Origin: an uncultured Sutterella sp.
GTDB taxonomy: Bacteria; Pseudomonadota; Gammaproteobacteria; Burkholderiales; Burkholderiaceae_F
Assembly (NCBI GenBank): GCA_902493085.1
Contig: CABUOH010000115.1
Span: 1-5,091, forward strand
Length of the DNA stretch: 5,091 bases
Direction of reading: 5' to 3'
Shown here: in pieces, positions 1 through 5,091 of the stretch
Position numbering within the stretch: position 1 is the first letter of the stretch
Layout: every line of letters starts with the position of its first letter
Translations under genes and position numbers: made by a program
The notes under the pieces: model-generated
What the model saw: the letters and a program-made list of their open reading frames with translations, nothing else
The model's database searches: none
What the model was told of the DNA's origin: nothing

Positions 1-646
1 GTACGGCGACGGCGACCACGCCTTCATGCACTCGCCCATTCTTCGTGCGTGGGGCACGCCTGAGCAGCTTCATGCCACCTACAAGGTCGCTCAGTGCGTT
101 ATGGAGTACTCCACGGGCATCGCCCGTCGGACTCACCACATGGTGAGTGTTGCGAGGGATCGCTGGGGGCGCATTCAGGTGGCAGGTACGCGCAAGCACT
201 TCCCGGGAGGCAAGATCCTGTCAATTGCTGCCCTGCGTGCAGGCGGGGGCATCATTCATCGCGCAGGCCTCTCCGACTCTCTTCTGGTCTTTGATCAGCA
301 CCGCTCGCTCACGCGCAATCCGGTCTACGCCGTTCGACGCCTCATGGCGATGGAGCCCGAGCGCAAGGTCTGCGTCGAGGTGAATACGCCCGAGGACGGC
401 ATGTTCTGGGCCAGCAAGGGCGTGCACATCATTCAGTGCGAACGTTTTACGCCGGCAGTGCTTGCCGACTTCGTGCGGGCTGTGAGGGAACGTTATCCGC
501 ACGTCATTGTCAATGCGGCGGGCGGCATCAACGGCGACAATGTGGGCGACTACGCAGAAAGCCGATGTGACGTGCTCGTGACGAGCTGGCCCTATTTCGG
601 CAAGCCGGCCGATATCAAGATGAATTTTTCGCCCGCGAATCCCTAA
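1..646 (+). CDS. modD: ModD, molybdenum-locus pyrophosphorylase-like protein (5' end outside window)
   Basis: This is the C-terminal 214 codons of a QPRTase-fold protein; the first complete codon is at position 2 and the frame is open to the left edge. Family members are roughly 280 residues, so about 65-75 N-terminal residues are missing. Visible marks are the TRKHFPGGK substrate/phosphate-binding motif, the GGGIIHRAGLSDSLLVF segment containing the His-Arg pair of this fold, a VEVNTPEDG strand, the AAGGIN phosphate-binding loop and the C-terminal TSWPYFGKPADIK block. That last block and FPG in place of the TTPG of NadC separate ModD from nicotinate-nucleotide pyrophosphorylase. ModD is usually encoded beside modABC molybdate transporters; its exact reaction is not well established. 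Where the family commonly reads QLDK, this protein has QCER, a conservative acid swap. TAA ends 2 bases before recR. The ATG at 26 is internal, not the start. No mod transporter gene is in the window. Confidence 0.85.
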   Translation, partial: YGDGDHAFMHSPILRAWGTPEQLHATYKVAQCVMEYSTGIARRTHHMVSVARDRWGRIQVAGTRKHFPGGKILSIAALRAGGGIIHRAGLSDSLLVFDQHRSLTRNPVYAVRRLMAMEPERKVCVEVNTPEDGMFWASKGVHIIQCERFTPAVLADFVRAVRERYPHVIVNAAGGINGDNVGDYAESRCDVLVTSWPYFGKPADIKMNFSPANP

Positions 647-648
647 CC

Positions 649-1269
649 ATGAGCATCCGCCTTTCCCCTGCTGTTCAGAGCCTCGTCGAGGCCCTCGGAA
701 AGTTGCCGGGCTATGGACCTCGGTCGGCTCAGCGTGCTTCCTTTCATCTGTTGCAGAATAGAGATGCGTCGCTTGATGCGCTCGCGGACGCGCTGGAACG
801 CGTTCGCCGGGGCGTAGGTCGCTGCCGGCTCTGCAATACCTTCACGGAAGGCGACATCTGTCCAGTGTGCCTTGATGAAGATCGGGATTCAGGCCTCCTG
901 TGCGTCGTGGAGAGTACGGCGGATCAGATGGCGCTCGACGCCTCGCTCGCCTGGCCGGGACACTACTTCGTGCTTTCAGGACGTCTGAGTCCCGTCAACG
1001 GCGTAGGTCCCGCCGACATCGGCATGCCGCTTCTCCTCAAGCGCGTGGGCGCGGGTGTTGAGGAAGGCGTTCTTCGCGAGGTTGTCATAGCGATGAGCTA
1101 CACGCCCGAAGGCGATGCGACCGCCTACTACCTCATCGATGCTCTCAAGAAGCGCTGGCCGCAGCTTCGCGTCACGCGGCTTGCAAGAGGTCTGCCCGCC
1201 GGGGTCGAAATTGAGTATACGGACCTCAGCACGATCGCCAACGCGGTCTATTCCCGAAGGGACGCTTGA
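649..1269 (+). CDS. recR: Recombination mediator protein RecR
   Basis: RecR acts in the cytoplasm with RecO (and RecF) to load RecA on SSB-coated single-stranded gaps during recombinational repair. The 206-residue product matches the family length of about 200. An N-terminal helix-hairpin-helix segment (about residues 11-34, LGKLPGYGPRSAQRASFHLL) is followed by a C4 zinc finger with Cys59, Cys62, Cys71 and Cys74. A TOPRIM domain follows from about residue 82, with the acidic VVESTAD stretch (Glu88, Asp92) and a LSGRLSPVNGVGP loop. The C-terminal segment LARGLPAGVEIEYTD corresponds to the family's usual GVPVGGELE motif, with a slightly divergent centre. The ATG lies 2 bases after the modD stop and no good Shine-Dalgarno sequence precedes it, so translation is probably coupled to modD. 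In many bacteria recR follows dnaX and ybaB; that arrangement is absent here. All key residues are present and the frame is intact. Confidence 0.97.
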   Translation: MSIRLSPAVQSLVEALGKLPGYGPRSAQRASFHLLQNRDASLDALADALERVRRGVGRCRLCNTFTEGDICPVCLDEDRDSGLLCVVESTADQMALDASLAWPGHYFVLSGRLSPVNGVGPADIGMPLLLKRVGAGVEEGVLREVVIAMSYTPEGDATAYYLIDALKKRWPQLRVTRLARGLPAGVEIEYTDLSTIANAVYSRRDA

Positions 1270-1372
1270 GACGTCCGACGGGGTTCGACAGCCAAGCATT
1301 CCCATCTCGACTAATAGCGGCAAAACAGGGTGCATTTGTCGCCAAGATCGTTCATTGTTGAACTGATTTCGA

Positions 1373-1414
1373 ACGAAACGGAATTACTTTCCATTCGTCC
1401 GATTTTGGACAATG
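1373..1414 (+). promoter_or_regulatory. Pair of overlapping, mutually exclusive hairpins in the carA leader
   Basis: Hairpin A pairs ACGAA (1373-1377) with TTCGT (1394-1398) and GGAA (1380-1383) with TTCC (1389-1392), with a small internal loop and a TTACT apex. Hairpin B pairs CATT (1392-1395) with AATG (1411-1414) and GTCC (1397-1400) with GGAC (1407-1410), with a bulged C at 1396 and a GATTTT loop. Both use bases 1392-1398, so they cannot form at once. This resembles an attenuator or switch, but no T-run directly follows hairpin B; the nearest TTTT is at 1424-1427. Whether the region is transcribed is unknown. Confidence 0.3.
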
Positions 1415-1467
1415 CGACTAGGGTTTTCTGCTCAGACGGGCGACGAAAAAGCCCCTCTTCGCCTACA

Positions 1468-1473
1468 TAGAAT
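1468..1473 (+). promoter_or_regulatory. Possible -10 element (TAGAAT) for carA
   Basis: TAGAAT matches the sigma-70 -10 consensus at five of six positions and lies 81 bases before the carA start. No recognisable TTGACA-like hexamer is found 16-18 bases upstream; that stretch is a GAAAAA run. There is no extended TG motif either. A weaker alternative is TTGTCG (1494-1499) with GACAAT (1515-1520), which have a short 15-base spacer. Both are guesses. Confidence 0.2.
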
Positions 1474-1554
1474 GACAGGGTTCCCAAGCCCGTTTGTCGC
1501 TAACGGCTCAGCTAGACAATAGGGCAAAAAAATTAAGAGCCTCGAGACATTCAG

Positions 1555-2742
1555 ATGCACTCTCTTTTTCAAGATCCGCGCCCCGAAGCCGCACTCATTC
1601 TTTCGGACGGCACGGTGCTCCTCGGCCGCAGCTTCGGCGCGAGCGTCGCCAACGTCGCCGAAGTTGTTTTCAACACGGCGATGACCGGTTACCAGGAGGT
1701 CCTTACGGATCCGTCTTATACCGGCCAGATCGTCACGCTGACGGGCGCTCATGTCGGAAACGTCGGCGTCAATGATCAGGACCGTGAAGGCGGTTGCGCA
1801 GTTCATGCCGCCGGTCTAGTTGTTCGTGACATTCCCGCCGTCTACTCCAACTTCCGTGCTCAAAAGTCCCTCACCGAGTATCTCTCCGAGCAGGGCGTGC
1901 CGGCCATTGCCGGAGTAGACACGCGACGCCTCACCCGCATTCTGCGCACCAAGGGCGCTCAGGCCGGCGTCATACTCGTCGCGAAGTCGGGCACGCTTTC
2001 AGAGGATGAGATCGTTGAGGCGCGCAGAGCCGTTGCTGCCTGGAAGGGCATGGCTGGCCAGGATCTTGCAAAGGAGGTTACCTGCAAAACTCCATACGAA
2101 TGGACTGAGGGTGCCTTCAGCATGAAGGCTGACGGCGACAGGCCGGGCTTCGTGACGCCCGCGGAGCTGCCCTTCCACGTCGTCGCCTACGACTTCGGTG
2201 TGAAGACCAACATTTTGCGCATGCTCGTTGAACGCGGTATGCGGGTGACCGTGGTGCCGGCGCAGACGCCGGTCGAAGATGTGCTGTCCCTGAATCCCGA
2301 TGGGGTCTTCCTCTCCAACGGCCCCGGGGATCCCGCGCCCTGCACGTATGCGATTGAGGCCGCACGAGCAATCATTGCGAAGAAGATTCCGCTCTTCGGC
2401 ATCTGCCTGGGCCATCAAATCATGGGGCTCGCCGTCGGTGCCAAGACGCTTAAGATGAAGTTCGGACACCACGGCGCCAATCATCCGGTGGTGGATTTGC
2501 GCACGCGACATGTGTACATTACAAGCCAGAATCATGGTTTTGCCGTGGATGCAAAGACGCTTCCCGCCAACGCCGTGCCGACACACGAATCGCTCTTTGA
2601 CGGATCGCTGCAGGGCTTTGAACTTACAGATGCGCCGGCCTTCTGCTTCCAGGGTCATCCTGAGGCAAGCCCCGGTCCGCATGACATTGCCCCGCTTTTC
2701 GACCATTTCCGAGAATTGATCGAGAGGCGCCGGACAGCCTGA
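1555..2742 (+). CDS. carA: Carbamoyl-phosphate synthase small (glutaminase) subunit CarA
   Basis: CarA hydrolyses glutamine and passes ammonia to CarB, which makes carbamoyl phosphate for UMP and arginine synthesis. The 395-residue product is slightly longer than the 382-residue E. coli protein. The N-terminal small-chain domain (about 14-150) contains VVFNTAMTGYQEVLTDPSY and AGVDTRRLTRILR. The class I glutamine amidotransferase domain starts at about residue 209 (AYDFGVKTNILRML). It carries the SNGPGDP loop (254-260), the nucleophile Cys284 in GICLGHQ, and His368 and Glu370 in QGHPEASPGPHD, so the catalytic triad is complete. An in-frame TAA at 1534-1536 and the lack of other start codons between make ATG 1555 the most upstream possible start. 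Ribosome-binding signals are weak (GAGA at 1544-1547), with an A7 tract further up. It is followed after 40 bases by gmhA with no terminator, and carB comes after gmhA. Confidence 0.97.
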   Translation: MHSLFQDPRPEAALILSDGTVLLGRSFGASVANVAEVVFNTAMTGYQEVLTDPSYTGQIVTLTGAHVGNVGVNDQDREGGCAVHAAGLVVRDIPAVYSNFRAQKSLTEYLSEQGVPAIAGVDTRRLTRILRTKGAQAGVILVAKSGTLSEDEIVEARRAVAAWKGMAGQDLAKEVTCKTPYEWTEGAFSMKADGDRPGFVTPAELPFHVVAYDFGVKTNILRMLVERGMRVTVVPAQTPVEDVLSLNPDGVFLSNGPGDPAPCTYAIEAARAIIAKKIPLFGICLGHQIMGLAVGAKTLKMKFGHHGANHPVVDLRTRHVYITSQNHGFAVDAKTLPANAVPTHESLFDGSLQGFELTDAPAFCFQGHPEASPGPHDIAPLFDHFRELIERRRTA

Positions 2743-2771
2743 CCCGTCCCCTGAGCTCCGCAAAGACTCTT

Positions 2772-2777
2772 AGAGGA
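2772..2777 (+). promoter_or_regulatory. Ribosome binding site of gmhA (AGAGGA)
   Basis: AGAGGA ends 5 bases before the ATG at 2783. It is the best Shine-Dalgarno match in the window and supports that start. It shows that gmhA has its own initiation signal and does not depend on coupling to carA, whose stop lies 40 bases upstream. Confidence 0.65.
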
Positions 2778-2782
2778 CCCAA

Positions 2783-3373
2783 ATGGAAAAAGCAAACGTT
2801 CTGGCCGCACTCAACGACGCGCGTGACGCGCTTGACGCTCTGATCTCCAACGAGAAGACAATCGACGCCGTCGTGGCGGCGGCCAATCTCATGGCGGATG
2901 CCGTTGAGGGAGACTGCAAGGTGATGAGCTGCGGCAACGGCGGCAGTCTCTGCGACGCCATGCACTTTGCCGAAGAGATGACGGGACGCTACCGCAGCGA
3001 CCGTCGTCCCTATGCCGCGCTAGCGATTTCCGATGTGTCCCACATGGCCTGCGTCGGCAACGATTACGGCTATGAGGATGTCTTCTCGCGTTATGTCGAA
3101 GCGCACGGCCGCAGGGGCGACGTGCTGCTCGCCATCACCACGTCGGGCACGAGCCGCAACGTCGTCAAGGCGGCCGAGGTCGCCCGCCGCAAAGGAGTCA
3201 AGGTCGTGGCGCTCACGGGACGCGACGCAACGCCCATTGCCGAGCTTGCCGACGTGGCCATCGTGACCCCGGCCGGCCGCTGGGCCGACCGCGTGCAGGA
3301 GCTCCACATCAAGTGCATCCACATTCTCATCGAGCTCATTGAAAGACGGCTCGACAAGCAAAATTACGAGTAA
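2783..3373 (+). CDS. gmhA: Phosphoheptose isomerase GmhA (sedoheptulose 7-phosphate isomerase)
   Basis: GmhA converts sedoheptulose 7-phosphate to D-glycero-D-manno-heptose 7-phosphate, the first step towards ADP-heptose for the LPS inner core. The 196-residue product is a single SIS domain that lines up without gaps with E. coli GmhA (192 residues) over the regions recalled. The block SCGNGGSLCDAMHFAEEMTG places His61 and Glu65, and ADRVQELHIKCIHILIELIE places Gln172 and His180. These are the four metal ligands of the E. coli enzyme. Asp94 in GNDYG, the TTSGTS phosphate loop (119-124) and Asp169 also fit. Position 56 is Leu where E. coli has His, and 123 is Thr instead of Asn. The retained metal ligands argue against the related DnaA-binding protein DiaA. 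The gene lies between carA and carB, 40 bases after the first and 3 before the second, so it is probably cotranscribed with them although its pathway is unrelated. Its GC-rich third positions match those of its neighbours. Confidence 0.93.
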   Translation: MEKANVLAALNDARDALDALISNEKTIDAVVAAANLMADAVEGDCKVMSCGNGGSLCDAMHFAEEMTGRYRSDRRPYAALAISDVSHMACVGNDYGYEDVFSRYVEAHGRRGDVLLAITTSGTSRNVVKAAEVARRKGVKVVALTGRDATPIAELADVAIVTPAGRWADRVQELHIKCIHILIELIERRLDKQNYE

Positions 3374-3376
3374 AAC

Positions 3377-5091
3377 ATGCCCAAGCGTACAGATATCAAG
3401 TCCGTTCTCATCATCGGTGCAGGCCCGATCATCATCGGCCAGGCCTGCGAATTCGACTATTCCGGAGCACAGGCCTGCAAGGCCCTTCGCGAGGAAGGCT
3501 ATCGCGTCATCCTGGTGAACTCCAATCCGGCCACGATCATGACCGATCCGCAGACGGCGGACGTCACCTACATTGAGCCCATCACTTGGGAGGTCGTTGA
3601 ACGGATCATCGCCAAGGAGCGTCCCGACGCGATCCTGCCGACTATGGGGGGGCAGACGGCCCTCAACTGCGCAATGGATCTCGCGCGTCACGGCGTGCTC
3701 GACAAATACGACATCGAGCTCATTGGCGCCAAGCCCGACGCCATCGACAAGGCCGAAGACCGCGAGCGCTTCAAGGAGGCTATGGAACGCATCGGACTTG
3801 AGTCTGCACGTTCGGGGGTTGCGTACTCGCTCCGCGAGGCCAAGGACCTTCAGGCAAAGTTCGGCTTTCCGACCGTGATTCGTCCGTCGTTTACGCTCGG
3901 AGGCTCCGGCGGCGGTATTGCCCATGACATGGAGAGCTTCGTCGAAATCTGCGAACGCGGCCTTGAGCTTTCCCCCACGCATGAGCTTCTCATCGAGGAG
4001 TCGTTGCTTGGCTGGAAGGAGTACGAGATGGAGGTCGTACGCGACACCGCGGACAACTGCATCATCGTCTGCTCCATCGAAAATTTCGATCCGATGGGCG
4101 TGCATACGGGCGACTCCATCACCGTTGCGCCCGCCCAGACGCTCACCGATCGCGAATATCAGCGCATGCGCGACGCTTCGATCGCCATTCTTCGCGAAAT
4201 CGGCGTTGATACGGGCGGTTCAAATGTGCAGTTTGCCGTCAATCCGGCGACGGGGCGCATGATTGTTATCGAAATGAATCCGCGCGTCTCCCGTTCCTCC
4301 GCCCTTGCATCAAAGGCCACGGGATTCCCGATTGCCCGCATTGCCGCCAAGCTCGCCGTGGGGTACACGCTGGATGAGCTTCGCAACGAAATCACGGGCG
4401 GACTCACTCCTGCCTCCTTTGAGCCGACGATCGACTACGTTGTCACGAAGGTGCCTCGCTTTGCGTTTGAAAAGTTCCCCGCCGCCAACGACCGTCTCAC
4501 GACGCAGATGAAGTCTGTAGGCGAAGTGATGGCCATCGGACGCACCTTCCAGGAATCTTTGCAGAAGGCCCTGCGCGGGCTTGAAACTGGTCACAACGGT
4601 CTCAACGAGACCGGGGCCGAAGGCGAGGCACTCCGGCATGAAATCGCCGTGCCCGGTCCGGAGCGCATCTTTTATCTCGCCGACGGCATCCGTTCCGGCA
4701 TGACGGACGAAGAACTGCACGAGCTTTCGGCCATTGATCCGTGGTTCCTGCATCAGGTTCGTGAGATCGTCGAAACGGAAGACAAGCTCCGCTGCGTTTC
4801 CCTTGACTCGCTCACGAAAGCCGACATGCTCTTCCTCAAGCGCAAGGGCTTCTCCGACGCAAGGCTTGCTCAGCTCACGGGGGCAACGCAGGCCGAGGTC
4901 CGGACTGCCCGTCTGAACATGGGCGTGCGTCCGGTCTATAAGCGTGTCGACACCTGTGCGGCCGAATTCGCGACCAATACCGCCTACCTCTACTCCACCT
5001 ATGAAGAAGAGTGCGAGGCCGAACCGACCGATCGCAGGAAGGTCATGGTGCTCGGCGGCGGTCCGAACCGCATCGGCCAAGGCATCGAGTT
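3377..5091 (+). CDS. carB: Carbamoyl-phosphate synthase large subunit CarB (3' end outside window)
   Basis: CarB uses two ATP, bicarbonate and ammonia from CarA to make carbamoyl phosphate. The 571 complete codons here are just over half of the usual 1075 or so residues, and the frame is open to the right edge with no frameshift. The carboxyphosphate ATP-grasp domain (about 1-400) keeps the E. coli active-site numbering exactly: Arg129, Arg169, Gly175/Gly176 in the glycine loop, Glu215, His243, Gln285, Glu299 and Asn301. The oligomerisation domain spans about 403-553. The second synthetase half opens with VMVLGGGPNRIGQGIE (556-571). The carbamoyl-phosphate ATP-grasp domain and the allosteric MGS domain lie beyond the window. 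The start MPKRTDIKSVLIIGAGP is typical of Burkholderiales. The ATG is 3 bases after the gmhA stop with only a weak GAG (3368-3370) as a ribosome signal, so translational coupling to gmhA is likely. Confidence 0.97.
   Translation, partial: MPKRTDIKSVLIIGAGPIIIGQACEFDYSGAQACKALREEGYRVILVNSNPATIMTDPQTADVTYIEPITWEVVERIIAKERPDAILPTMGGQTALNCAMDLARHGVLDKYDIELIGAKPDAIDKAEDRERFKEAMERIGLESARSGVAYSLREAKDLQAKFGFPTVIRPSFTLGGSGGGIAHDMESFVEICERGLELSPTHELLIEESLLGWKEYEMEVVRDTADNCIIVCSIENFDPMGVHTGDSITVAPAQTLTDREYQRMRDASIAILREIGVDTGGSNVQFAVNPATGRMIVIEMNPRVSRSSALASKATGFPIARIAAKLAVGYTLDELRNEITGGLTPASFEPTIDYVVTKVPRFAFEKFPAANDRLTTQMKSVGEVMAIGRTFQESLQKALRGLETGHNGLNETGAEGEALRHEIAVPGPERIFYLADGIRSGMTDEELHELSAIDPWFLHQVREIVETEDKLRCVSLDSLTKADMLFLKRKGFSDARLAQLTGATQAEVRTARLNMGVRPVYKRVDTCAAEFATNTAYLYSTYEEECEAEPTDRRKVMVLGGGPNRIGQGIE

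Larger units (their letters stand above)
1270..1554 (+). promoter_or_regulatory. carA upstream control region with several inverted repeats
   Basis: This 285-base gap separates recR from carA and is the only place in the window where the carA promoter can lie. Its middle (about 1330-1420) is clearly less GC-rich than the flanking genes. Inverted repeats visible by eye are GTTCA-N4-TGAAC (1350-1363), TTTCG-AA-CGAAA (1367-1378), two overlapping hairpins (1373-1398 and 1392-1414), an imperfect GGCGA/TCGCC hairpin (1439-1463) and TTGTC/GACAA arms (1494-1498 and 1515-1519). A run of seven A residues (1526-1532) lies shortly before carA. No convincing paired -35/-10 promoter and no hairpin followed directly by a T-run was found. 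CarAB is classically controlled by pyrimidines and arginine, but I see no clear ArgR box. That the region is regulatory follows from its position; the specific sites are tentative. Confidence 0.5.

Noticed and set aside
1..646. NadC (nicotinate-nucleotide pyrophosphorylase) as the identity of the first gene
   Set aside because: The TRK-FPGGK motif and the C-terminal TSWPYFGKPADIK block fit ModD, while NadC has TRKTTPGLR and a different C-terminus.
1260..1276. GGACG/CGTCC hairpin over the recR stop as a terminator
   Set aside because: The stem is only 5 bp and is followed by GC-rich sequence with no T-run, so it does not fit an intrinsic terminator.
1350..1363. ArgR-box reading of the GTTCA/TGAAC dyad
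   Set aside because: ArgR half-sites are oriented TGAAT...ATTCA. Here the arms point the other way and the centre does not fit.
1412..1522. 36-codon open frame in the carA leader, a possible leader peptide
   Set aside because: It lacks a properly spaced ribosome site (GGA only 2 bases before the ATG). It uses CGA, CTA and AGA codons unlike the neighbouring genes and has no run of arginine or other regulatory codons. Its ATG lies in the arm of a hairpin.
1999..2763. 254-codon open frame on the minus strand opposite carA
   Set aside because: It is antisense to the glutaminase domain of carA, which has all its catalytic residues; the frame is explained by codon bias.
2783..3373. DiaA (DnaA initiator-associating protein) as the identity of the SIS gene
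   Set aside because: All four GmhA metal ligands (His61, Glu65, Gln172, His180) are present at the E. coli GmhA positions.
3020..4105. 361-codon open frame on the minus strand opposite gmhA and carB
   Set aside because: It runs antisense to two genes whose residues match known families with intact active sites. Long antisense open frames are expected in GC-rich coding DNA, and the translation shows no recognisable domain.
4310..5080. 256-codon open frame on the minus strand opposite carB
   Set aside because: It is a shadow of the carB frame. The product has no recognisable fold, and carB reads through without a break.

Overview
The window is GC-rich, densely coding bacterial chromosome with every gene on the + strand. 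It looks like a Gram-negative betaproteobacterium, probably Burkholderiales and possibly near Sutterella/Parasutterella. The grounds are the CarB N-terminus (begins MPKRTDIKSVLIIGAGP), the general wording of CarA and CarB, and a lipopolysaccharide heptose gene. The order-level call is inferred from remembered family sequences, not from a search. All genes are housekeeping or metabolic; there is no sign of a mobile element, CRISPR array, tRNA, rRNA or phage.

Layout. Positions 1-646 hold the 3' part of modD, a molybdenum-locus phosphoribosyltransferase-like protein whose start lies left of the window. Two bases later comes recR (649-1269, recombination mediator), so the two are probably translated together. 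Positions 1270-1554 form the only sizeable non-coding gap. It is less GC-rich in its middle, rich in small inverted repeats, and must carry the control region of the next operon. Then follow carA (1555-2742, glutaminase subunit of carbamoyl-phosphate synthetase), gmhA (2783-3373, sedoheptulose-7-phosphate isomerase) and carB (3377 to the window end, large synthetase subunit, cut after 571 codons).

How the genes work together. CarA and CarB form one enzyme, which makes carbamoyl phosphate for pyrimidine and arginine synthesis. The odd feature is that gmhA, the first enzyme of ADP-heptose synthesis for the LPS inner core, sits between the two subunit genes. The gaps are 40 and 3 bases and no terminator is visible, so carA-gmhA-carB reads as one operon. 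RecR and ModD are unrelated to this pathway and to each other.

I see no clearly novel system. The points most worth a second look are the carA-gmhA-carB arrangement, the overlapping, mutually exclusive hairpins in the carA leader, and the modD-recR junction.
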